Below, one piece after another: positions 38,101-44,399 of a DNA stretch of 64,000 nucleotides. A program made the position numbers and the translations under genes. Below the pieces are notes generated by a model that saw only the letters and a list, made by a program, of their open reading frames with translations, made no database searches and was not told the origin of the DNA. The DNA lies in assembly GCF_030269925.1 (NCBI RefSeq), contig NC_085121.1, forward strand, positions 8,573,501-8,637,500. Direction: 5' to 3'. Origin of the DNA: Bombyx mori (taxonomy: Eukaryota > Arthropoda > Insecta > Lepidoptera > Bombycidae). How positions within the stretch are numbered: position 1 is the first letter of the stretch; the number at the start of each line of letters is the position of its first letter.

Positions 38101-41100
38101 AACGGCTGAACGGATTTTGATGAAATTTGGTATGGTGATAGATGATAACCTAGAAATGGTCATAGGCTATAAATAATCACGCCATCGTTCTTAGGGGGTA
38201 GGCAGTAGGCAGATAACTAAATTGAGTTAGTGATTTTTAGTCGTTTTTTTGGGACTTTTGCTCTTTCACGTATAAAAGGCTGAACAGATCTTGATGAAAT
38301 TTAGTAAGGTAATAGATGGTTACCTAAAAACGGATATAAGATCAAAATGATCACGTCATAGTACTTAGGGGGTAGGAAGTAGGCAGAAAACTGAATTGAG
38401 TTAGTGATTTTTTTATGGTTTTTGGTGGGAGTTTTGCTCTATCATGCCTAAACGGCTGAACGGATTTTGATGAAATTTAGTTAGGTGATAGATAGTAACC
38501 TAGAAAAGGATATGGGCTATTAATATTCATGCTATCGTACTTAAGGCGTAGGCAGTAGGCAGAAAACTAATTAAGTTAGTGATTTTTAATAGTTTGGTTT
38601 AAAAGTTTACCTCATTCACGCCTTAACGTCTGAACGGATTTTTATAAGACTTGGTTAATATAAAGAATCCAAATATCATGGGGGGGATGGTGGTACTTTT
38701 AGCGGGCGATTTTAGACAGACTTTGCCGGCTATCACTAAAGGCACCCCTGCAGATGAAATAAATGCGTGTTTAAAAGCGTCAACGTTATGGGTGCACGTA
38801 AAAACGTTTAGTCTGTCTACAAATATGAGAGTGCAACTACATAATGATGTACAATCTGGACAATATGCTGCTGCTCTTCTTAAAATTGGAGAAGATCGTA
38901 TGGCAAAGGATGGTAATGGCATGATTACATTGGATCGTGAATTCTGCAATGTTGTGCATAATCCAGATGATCTAAATAACTTCGTCTATAGCGAACTGCT
39001 AACTAATATGAGGAATAGAGACTGGTTATGTGAAAGAGCAATTTTAGCGCCGACGAATGAAATGGTGGGACAGATAAACGAGCAAATTATGTCACGCGTG
39101 GAAGGTGATATTGTTGAGTTTCTCTCTGTAGACACTGTAATGGATACTGAACAAGTAACATCATACCCTGTAGAATTTCTTAATTCTTTAGAACTGTCGG
39201 GAGTACCTTCACACAAACTGAGGCTGAAAGTAGGCGTTCCTGTCCTTTTAATGCGGAATTTAGATGCACCAAGACTGTGTAATGGCACACGGTTGCAAGT
39301 GACACACCTCGGTCGCAATATTGTAAAAGCAATCATTATGACTGGAATGGCAAAAGGAGAGAACGTTTTAATCCCCCGTATACCCATAATTCCGACAGAT
39401 TTGCCATTCCAGTTTAAGAGATTACAGTTTCCGCTGAAAATCGCATTCGCTATGACGATAAATAAAGCGCAGGGGCAAACATTAAAAGTAGCCGGCATTA
39501 ATTTAGAAAAGAGTTGTTTTTCTCACGGACAATTATACGTGGCTTGCTCACGTGTTTCAAGTCCACAGAATCTCCATGTGTTGGCCAGAGAGGGAAAAAC
39601 AAAGAACATAGTTTACAAAAATGTACTACAGTAATAAGGCCTCTTATTTTTAACTTCCTACATTATTATACTACTTACATTAAGTTAGTACTTCCTACGC
39701 AGACGATGTTACGGATGTCACACTGTCTAACATCGGGGGTTGGCAGGTAGGTAGTTAGTAGTATTTTAAACCGATTTACATTATTTACTTTTTATATTTA
39801 CTAAGGAAACATTCGGAGCTATCCATTATGTAGCTTAGGTTGCTTTTGAACAAATTTTGATGTGAAGTTGAGGACTGGAACACGATAGTGGGACATTGTT
39901 GCAGGGGGACTTATAGCCGGGAGAAAACAAAAAAACTTATGCGGACGAAGTCGCGGGTAAAAGCTAGTTTATTAATAATTAATGATGCAGCATTTTGTTC
40001 GGTTTTTGCGGACCTTTGTAGACACGGGCTAGACGTTAATGCTTAATCACCCGTTTATTTTTATTTTATTAATGCCGATATTTCAAATATCGAAAACCGT
40101 TTTAAGGTGATGCTCAGTTCTATACATATATTATTTGATTTTATAAATATATTTATACCTAAATAATTTCTTATTTGCAATTTAACAACACAGCAGTTTC
40201 TTGGCATTGCATTAGCTTTACATGAATAATTATTGTGTTTGAAGGTTAAGATAATCTCTCAAATTAAATTTTCTAATTGTTGCATTAATGATTCAGTGTC
40301 GTCCGTAAACTACGAAAACTTAAAAATATAAAAAACGTCGGAAATGATAAAATAAAAATAATTGACACGAGGCTGTAAAAGTAGTTTTAATTGTGTGTGT
40401 GTGTGTGTGTGTTTTTTTTTTTTTAATCTACGAGGAAATTTTCATACATTTAGCGCTATAGTGAAGCGCGACCGGGTTCCACTAATTATTTAAAAAAAGA
40501 CATATTGATTTGTGGAACGTTTAACTAACTTCTAAGTTTATATAAAGACTTGCTTATTTTTTTTTAATTTGCAATAAACCTTTCCGACTTGGATTGTTAA
40601 GATGGTATAGAAAGTAACTGAAACTCCAATTGAATAAATAACACAAATAGACATACTACAAACACTTTTACGATATTGAAAGTCCGTGGCAAATGTTGCA
40701 TACCTATGAAATCACCCAATCTTGATCCAAGCAGAGCTCCTGCACTGCTGACGACAGCGCAAGTATTATAAAATGTACCGTCTTGAAGGGGACCCTCAGG
40801 AATTTGAAAATCGTAGCGTGCAAAAGGTTCATCTCTCTTGGTCACCGTATTCACTTTTATGCGCTTTAACGCACACATCACGTCGTGTTTTGATAACGCA
40901 TTCTTGGGGCCACTTTTGTATTTTACATCGTAAGTATTGTGCATATCCAAACCCGATCGAAATACTTTACTCTCTCCCATTAAAACTCTATGAAATTCTT
41001 TTAATAACAATTCTTTAAATTCTCTTGTACGAGTTTCGCATTCTATAGAAGTGAAATCATCGCATATGTATTTATCTGTGTCAAATTCTAACAAAGGTTT

Positions 41101-41478
41101 GTGGATGTTCGGAAATCTAGGGCTCCCTTGGCTTTTTCTTACGATGTTAATCGACGTTTGAGATGAAGACAATTTGCTGGCAGATTGAAGTACGCCACTG
41201 CTCCACACTGCCCCGACAGCTGACCTTCGTTTTTTACGAGCAGAATCGTTGTAAATTGTCGAGTTAGTGAGAGATTTTGAAAATTGATTTTCAGGAAACG
41301 CAGCTATAAAGCTTAACACTGATGCTCTAACTTTAGGTTCGTTGCTCGGTGTTTTAGTAAACAACCGCTGCTTCTCAATGTACATCCAGTACTGCGACCA
41401 AATGAGATACAAATATCCGCACATTCCAAAGCAAAGGAGATTTATGAAAACCCACACCGACATCGCTGCGGCTTTCAT
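22948..41478 (-). CDS. SiaT: Beta-galactoside alpha-2,6-sialyltransferase (ST6Gal type), five exons
   Basis: The enzyme transfers sialic acid from CMP-Neu5Ac to terminal galactose or GalNAc of glycoproteins in the Golgi (family knowledge). The coding sequence is join 41478-40704, 25071-24974, 23932-23787, 23568-23438, 23189-22948. Every junction has GT/AG and the phases fit, giving 463 residues; the Drosophila relative is of similar length. There is a short cytosolic end and a type II signal-anchor at residues 7-27, then a Ser/Lys-rich stem. Sialylmotif L spans about 240-287 ([19 protein letters not shown], then [13 protein letters not shown]), motif S is NPPSSGFIG (376-384) with Cys392, motif III is CHYY (410-413), and motif VS is His427-X4-Glu432. 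All catalytic motifs are present. Intron 1 is 15.6 kb and full of transposons; the other introns are 0.2-1.0 kb. The start is the first ATG ahead of the signal anchor. Confidence 0.92.
23438..23568 (-). CDS. SiaT: Sialyltransferase exon 4 (start of sialylmotif S)
   Basis: 131 nt between TTGCAG and GTGAGC. It encodes [15 protein letters not shown] and [10 protein letters not shown]. Confidence 0.93.
23787..23932 (-). CDS. SiaT: Sialyltransferase exon 3
   Basis: 146 nt between ATTACAG and GTAAAG, starting in phase 0. It encodes [15 protein letters not shown] and [17 protein letters not shown], the segment between motifs L and S. Confidence 0.92.
24541..24770 (+). pseudogene. Decayed mariner transposase fragment
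   Basis: The plus-strand translation around 24655-24750 gives [20 protein letters not shown], matching the mariner C-terminal catalytic block (YSPDLAP-D in the family). Stops and frame breaks surround it. It lies in sialyltransferase intron 2. Confidence 0.7.
24974..25071 (-). CDS. SiaT: Sialyltransferase exon 2 (rest of sialylmotif L)
   Basis: 98 nt between TTTGCAG and GTAAAT. It encodes [13 protein letters not shown] and [13 protein letters not shown]. It is too short to stand out as an open frame. Confidence 0.93.
25087..25600 (-). mobile_element. CR1-tailed SINE split by a LINE fragment
   Basis: The minus-strand SINE is in two parts, the tail at 25087-25163 and the head part at about 25426-25600, interrupted by 25164-25425. 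It lies just inside the 3' end of sialyltransferase intron 1, upstream of exon 2. Confidence 0.75.
25164..25425 (+). pseudogene. LINE reverse-transcriptase C-terminal scrap
   Basis: Open in one frame with [17 protein letters not shown] and [10 protein letters not shown], typical of the C-terminal domain after the RT of several LINE clades (FGHv.R and the RWaD motif). Similar flanking bases ATAGAAATC and ATAGACATT suggest a target duplication. Confidence 0.6.
25720..25905 (-). repeat. LINE 3'-end-like repeat, inverted relative of 53680-53867
   Basis: The segment GGGTTATGTCGGACTCCGGC and its neighbours match the reverse complement of 53680-53867. It is GC-rich compared with the surrounding intron. 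Confidence 0.7.
26385..26505 (+). repeat. Fragment of the SINE body and head joint
   Basis: The plus strand carries the body block CATCGTGTAATAAAAATCAA, CCCGCAAAATTATAATTTGC and then ACTGGTGGTAGGACC, truncated at both ends. It confirms that the body and the ACTGGTGG part belong to one unit. Confidence 0.75.
26506..26784 (+). repeat. Non-autonomous Helitron-like repeat
   Basis: It shares AGATAGAGTGATTGAAGAGG and the end GGGCGGGACGCTAGT with 54560-54787. The CTAG-T terminus fits Helitrons. Confidence 0.55.
26785..27028 (-). mobile_element. CR1-tailed SINE, 3' part; 5' part continues at 27345-27510
   Basis: The minus-strand SINE runs 27510-27345 (remnant tRNA-like head with GTTCGAATCCC, body), is interrupted by the Bm1-type repeat 27031-27344, and continues 27028-26785 to its poly-A. 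Confidence 0.83.
27031..27344 (+). mobile_element. Bm1-type repeat inserted in a SINE
   Basis: It begins GATCCACTAACGGTGCTTTT, which aligns with the last codons of the Jockey LINE ORF2, contains the CACTGAGTTT...CGCCGGATC block, and ends CTATCAGCTTAGGTAGG plus poly-A. CACCAGTGA on the left and CACCATTGA on the right look like its target duplication. Confidence 0.82.
27345..27510 (-). mobile_element. 5' part of the interrupted SINE (tRNA-like head remnant and body)
   Basis: It carries the reverse complement of box B (GGGATTCGAAC) near 27488 and the same body as 57005-57120. It is truncated in the head at 27510. Confidence 0.75.
27511..28545. other. Intron sequence, nothing recognised
   Basis: Part of sialyltransferase intron 1. 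No repeat or exon seen. Confidence 0.4.
28546..29405 (+). pseudogene. Second Jockey-type LINE, 5'-truncated
   Basis: The frame open to 29187 encodes the RT thumb and C-terminal region ([48 protein letters not shown]), closely related to but distinct from the C-terminus of the LINE at 30869-35478. The 3' UTR that follows keeps the CTGAGTTTCTCGCCGGATC block and then diverges, with no clear Bm1 end. The RT palm and everything upstream are missing. Confidence 0.82.
29908..30176 (-). repeat. Non-autonomous Helitron-like element
   Basis: On the minus strand it starts TAATATTATAAAGGAGAAGA and ends GACGAAGTCACGGGCAAAAGC-TAG. Both ends resemble those of the Helitron at 38038-39970. It has no coding capacity. 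Confidence 0.6.
30515..30765 (-). repeat. Decayed CR1-tailed SINE
   Basis: All main blocks are recognisable, but every one carries substitutions, so this is one of the oldest copies here. Confidence 0.7.
31085..33967 (-). CDS. Jockey LINE ORF2: endonuclease and reverse transcriptase
   Basis: 960 codons with no stop. The APE endonuclease domain occupies about residues 1-225 ([44 protein letters not shown]). The RT occupies about 440-760 ([65 protein letters not shown], catalytic LFADDTAIY). The C-terminus is Arg-rich ([14 protein letters not shown]). In the family it nicks target DNA and primes reverse transcription. All catalytic motifs are intact, so the copy could be competent if expressed. 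ORF1 ends 18 bases upstream. The segment 32065-33051 is duplicated at 1-991. Confidence 0.93.
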   Translation of the reverse strand: MAQKGREKPYSLTLAFYNANGLARQRDQIFEFLRDNLVDILLVQETCLKPSRRDPKVANYVMVRNDRLTASKGGTAIYYRRALHVVPLDTPSLSHIEASVCRISLTGHQPIVIASVYLPPDKPLLSSDIESLFGMGDSVILAGDLNCHHTRWNCHSSNINGRRLDAFIDDLTFEVVGPPTPTCYPYNIALRPSTIDLALLRNVTLRLRSIEAMSELDSDHRPVVMQLGRPHNPVTVTRTMVDWNKLGTCLADTAPPILPYGPDSNLSPEDTVESINIITDHISSAIIRSSKEVDVEDSFHRIRLSPDLRNLLRVRNAAIRAYDRLPTHSNRIRMRRLQREVHSRLSDARNDNWHSYLEQLAPSHQAYWRLARTLKSETIATMPPLVRPSGQPPAFDDDDKAELLADALQEQCTTSTQHADPEHTELVDREVERRASLPPSDALPPITTDEVRDAIHNLQPRKAPGSDGIHNRALKLLPVQLIAMLATILNAAMTHCIFPAVWKEADVIGIHKPGKPTNETSSYRPISLLSTIGKIYERLLRKRLWNFVTANKILIDEQFGFRSKHSCVQQVHRLTEHILIGLNRRKQIPTGALFFDIAKAFDKVWHNGLIYKLYNMGVPDRLVLIIRDFLSNRSFRYRVEGTRSRPRQLTAGVPQGSALSPLLFSLYINDIPRSPETHLALFADDTAIYYSCRKMSLLHRRLQIAVATLGQWFRKWRIDINPTKSAAVLFKRGRPPNITSSIPLRSRRANTSAVSPITLFGQPIPWVSKVKYLGVTLDRGMTFRPHIKTVRDRAAFILGRLYPMLCSRSKLSLRNKVTLYKTCIRPVMTYASVVFAHAARTHLKSLQVIQSRFCRIAVGAPWFLRNVDLHDDLELDSLSKYLQSASLRHFEKAARHENPLIVAAGNYIPDPVDRMVNRRRRPKHVITDPPDPLTVLLGTTSTGHRPRRTRRLRRRARRAN
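33986..35281 (-). CDS. Jockey LINE ORF1: Gag-like RNA-binding protein
   Basis: 431 codons. It has a Ser/Thr/Pro-rich N-terminus, a central region with [17 protein letters not shown], and three Cys-rich knuckles near residues 228-285 ([43 protein letters not shown]), followed by a Pro/Ala-rich tail. In Jockey elements this protein packages the RNA and escorts it to the nucleus. The start chosen is the first ATG. The same frame is open upstream to the element edge, so the natural start may be missing. Confidence 0.88.
   Translation of the reverse strand: MDFESASSPQPGTSDGFQTVTRGKKRTRAVESRSSTTKQTKSATASRPQVVVTPESDSARRVTPPPRPKPAPAPKAAAPPPLILQEKTAWNRVSQALQANKINYTHARNVAHGIQIKVATPGDHRALSAYLRKENIGFHTYALQEDRELRVVIRGVPKELDIDYIKEDLTAQALPIVSVHRMHSGRGKQPYNMILVALEPTPEAKKKIACLTTICGLSGISIEAPHKRGTPGQCYRCQLYGHSARNCHARPRCVKCLGDHATLDCSRVRETATEPPSCVLCLKQGHPANYRGCPRAPRKRSTLPAPRTVGPKTSAPSVPKPAFVPAAVPTVSAWKKPLPYTKAGTQTAPPPPLATRPAPQPLLAPRPAPAFRPPQPSAANDFALVRDFVTAVNFDRLRSFADAIRRSTTPEQRLAAAFDHMDVYESVSRTL
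35489..36092. other. Intron sequence, nothing recognised
   Basis: A minus-strand frame at 35624-35860 with a hydrophobic start is not supported by splice sites that fit the sialyltransferase. Confidence 0.35.
36093..36341 (-). mobile_element. SINE with CR1-like tail (minus strand)
   Basis: A standard head-less copy with poly-T at the left and ACCACCAGTA at the right. Confidence 0.86.
36342..38037. other. Intron sequence, nothing recognised
   Basis: AT-rich, with a few short frames (such as 37032-37223) and a small imperfect palindrome near 37520-37570. Confidence 0.4.
38101..38650 (+). repeat. Tandem array of ~175-bp units
   Basis: CGGCTGAACGGATTTTGATG recurs at intervals of 174, 176 and 174 bases (38104, 38278, 38454, 38628), each with the GTAGGCAGTAGGCAGA block. 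About three and a third units are present. Confidence 0.85.
38651..39634 (+). pseudogene. Helitron Pif1-like helicase, C-terminal half
   Basis: 327 codons without a stop. Superfamily 1B motifs are visible: [10 protein letters not shown] (motif III), a long middle region with [32 protein letters not shown] (motif V) and [10 protein letters not shown] (motif VI). The Walker A and B motifs, the N-terminal Rep part and a start codon are missing. The frame opens right at the edge of the tandem repeats. In Helitrons this helicase unwinds DNA during rolling-circle transposition. As it stands it is an inactive remnant, although the remaining frame is intact. Confidence 0.85.
39971..40596. other. Intron start region with a (TG)n run
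   Basis: (GT)n plus a T-run lies at about 40393-40425. Otherwise nothing recognised. Confidence 0.5.
40704..41478 (-). CDS. SiaT: Sialyltransferase exon 1 (signal anchor, stem, start of motif L)
   Basis: 775 nt, 258 codons plus one base. It ends GATTTCATAG before GTATGC. The split codon G|AT is an Asp, as expected in the conserved (I)D-x-HD stretch. Confidence 0.92.
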
Positions 41479-42517
41479 TTTTATTCAAAGTACGTAAAAT
41501 GCTACGACTCGAACAACAATTGCCAATTTTATTGCACACTTCACACACAATCACTTCATTGAATTTATGTATGAGAAACAAACGAATACATTTAACTAAA
41601 TCGCGACAAATATGTTTTCCGAAATTTCGAGATACTACTAAAATTAAGCGTATAAAGTACAGAACTCTTATTTTATTCTTTGGAGCTGAATTAGATCAGC
41701 TGACGTAAGGCTTTGTGTGCGCCTGCGTAAACGTTTAGCAGCAATAGAACGATTTTGTTTTTGACTTTACTACTTAAGAATATCTTGTTTTGTATGTTTG
41801 AAAAAAACTAAATCGGCGCGTATTAGCAACAATCGCAACAAACCTATTGCAGAAAAGTTCCGTTGTTTTTTAAAGGATTTTCGTTTGCCCATAATCTTAA
41901 TATAATATTATTATTCCCAAAAACTGAAATCGAAAAACGCACATTTTATTAGTACGGATAAAACAGTATCTGATAGAAAAACAATGCACAATTAAGACAA
42001 TGCACTTTGAGATTTTAAACTATGAAATTTTAGAGATTTCTCTCCAAAAGAACTCTAAAGAGTATAGAGGATTCTTTTTCTGCCTACATGAGTGATGTAG
42101 CTCGCGGTCCAGCTGGTGTTAAATGGGTACTGGAGATAAATGTGAAAATTAACTAATGATCTTTTTTAATAAATCTGTATATATAATAATGTACTGGCGT
42201 TGTAGGAATTTATATGTATAGTTATATTTATTCTAACATATGCGTTCACACTCGTCGTTGAAATTTTCATTGTAGACTCGGTGTTATTGAACCAATGGGA
42301 GTAGGCACCACCATCCTATCTATTTATACCACGAAGCGTTCATGTATTTATGTACGAAGTATGGACAGACTTTCGTTATTGAATATAATGAAAATTTCGA
42401 TCTTATGTCGCAAAAAAGGATTTGTTCCGCTGACCTCACAACACCAGGTGACTCTTAAGTTTCGCGACGATATCTCATCGCGGTGCTGGAACGGGACCTC
42501 TTCTTCCTTCCGCATCT
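41479..42517. other. Upstream region of the sialyltransferase, decayed SINE scraps
   Basis: No core-promoter motif is obvious. Around 42085-42145 and 42285-42350 there are weak matches to the CR1-tailed SINE. Confidence 0.4.
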
Positions 42518-42880
42518 TCAAGGCTATCAGCTTAGGTAGGAAAAAAAACGCGTCTTAGAGGACCAGAGGTCGTGGGAGGCCATGGCCAGGTTTTGCGACC
42601 TGGTCATGACGTTTCGTGAGGCTGAGGAACGCGAAAGAGAATGGGAGCCCTCTTCGGCTCCTCAGCGAAGCAGGCGAAGTGGACGGCCGTCGGGTACCGG
42701 GTGCGGAGGCGTCCGGTGCTCGGCTGTCGGTACATTGGTGAGGCTGCGCAAGGTGGCTCCTGTGCACCGCCCACGGTGTCTCCCGAGACGACGGCCTGCG
42801 GGATTTTCCCAGGGGCGAAATCCCGTCCTATTATCAGGACTGGTACCGGCGAAGGCAGACTTTCGTCTTAGTGTTACGTA
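42518..42880 (+). pseudogene. Bm1-type tail joined to an R1-clade LINE 3' fragment
   Basis: 42518-42552 is GCTATCAGCTTAGGTAGG plus A-run (end of a Bm1-type repeat). From 42553 the frame reads EDQRSWEAMARFCDLVMTFR..., resembling the C-terminal end of R1-type ORF2 (compare DESWKAMLDFCECTISQKEA in the copy at 5810). It is GC-rich, unlike its surroundings. Confidence 0.6.
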
Positions 42881-44256
42881 CGTTTCATGAAGTTTCAAAC
42901 CCCAGTAGACAGACCGTACTATTTTGTACTATAGAGCCTATTTTCGAGAGCGCGATATACATGTCAACGCACGCTTAACGGAAAAAGTCTCAATTTCAAC
43001 TAAGATTTATCTGAAAACGTTTCAACAATTGAAAGGCAGTGGTTCGTTTATTAATAATATATTTAATGTAAAGAAATTAAGTATTATATTAACAGGAGTG
43101 AGCACGAACACAACTTTTCATGTAGAAGTATGTAATGTTTTTCGTCGTCTATATTCCGTCCATTTCAAAAGTTCTTCATTTACTATCCACCGACCGAGCA
43201 ATTGAACAATGCAACTGACCAAATCGTGAGTATCGAGGTGGCAATCGGGAAAAATCTTTGGCATGTCCTTATACTAATCATTTAAGAAAATAAAATAATA
43301 GTTCTTGATGCCTTGTTCATTTCGGTAGAAATTTAACAAAATTGTTATTATATTAATTTATACTGTTTTATTAGATCACGTGTCTCCTCTCACAGATACA
43401 CAAAACCCATTAAAATGCTTATGACAATTTAGCTCATTCACCCGCTATCCATTTTAAGTTTAGAGAAACAACATAATCCGAATGGGTTGATTTCACCAGA
43501 AACCTCAGTGAAATAGGGAAGGGAGCTCATAATGCGATCTGAGCTATCGCGCTCAGCGAATATCGTCGTTCCATCTTCTATATGACATAGATTCGGTCAC
43601 TTCGCGTCTTGTCAATAACGTAGAGTAATATAGAAGAGGTATTATAGAGTAGACCACTATTATCACGCCGTACACCGGTTTGTGAAGTAACCTGTGAACA
43701 CATGTTTTTTAATTATAAATATGACTTTTTGGCGGGAACGCGAGGAGTGAAGTTGTGTTTGTTTTATTTTGTCTATTTAGTGTTTCTTCGGGTTTAAATG
43801 TGTAATAATGGTGGTTTGTTAACTGTTTAATATCTGTGAAAGTGCACAAATGTGAGAAAATGAAACAAAGCCGCTGGACGTAACTTCTCGGGATCCTCCA
43901 AAAAGTCCACTGAATTTTTTTTAGTAAATGACCACCATTTTACTGAGATTATATTTCATCCCATATCATCTCATTCCATTTCATTTGTTTCATCCCAGTT
44001 GATTAATGTCTCAAATTTATCATGTTCATTTCATTTCATAGTATCCTTTTTCATAAAAATATGAATATAAATTAAAATAAGACATGACTTAAAGGTCTCA
44101 GTTACCAGGTCATAAAATCCCTTAACTATAAAAATAACAATTATAAATAGTATTATCGGTATCTAATTTTTTGTACAGGCAAGACAAAGATGATTTATTG
44201 TTTATACTAACATATTTAATCGAGATCATTTAAGCAAGCAAATTTTTAACTGCAAT
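42881..44256. other. Intergenic stretch, nothing recognised
   Basis: Contains a low-complexity CATTTCATCCCAT-type run (about 43960-44050). A last TMEM43 exon could lie here, but I could not identify it. Confidence 0.4.
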
Positions 44257-44399
44257 TTAATTGTAGGTCACGATAAAGTACCAGAGGACATACCAAGGAA
44301 ATGATATGATGAAACAAGAGTATGAAAATGATAAGACCAAGTTGACCCAAGCCCTTGTGCATCTTCTGAGATTATGTGATATCCATGAAAACTGTAAAA
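44257..44399 (-). CDS. TMEM43: TMEM43 exon 6 (tentative, hydrophobic C-terminus)
   Basis: It starts after TGTTGCAG in the phase needed by exon 5 and stays open for 46 codons to TAA, with a hydrophobic stretch WVNLVLSFSYSCFIISFPWY. An alternative donor CCTTG|GTATGT inside it would shorten this exon and call for one more exon. Confidence 0.5.

Larger units (their letters stand above)
38038..39970 (+). mobile_element. Truncated Helitron
   Basis: The left end TACTAATATTATAAATGCG and right end GACGAAGTCGCGGGTAAAAGC-TAGT match the ends of shorter repeats in the window (29908, 26784). Inside are a tandem array of ~175-bp units and a Pif1-type helicase C-terminal half. The Rep (HUH nuclease) domain is absent. 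Confidence 0.7.

Noticed and set aside
38101..38650. CRISPR-like or satellite array
   Set aside because: The units are ~175 bp, diverged, without spacers, and are part of a Helitron-like element in a eukaryotic genome.
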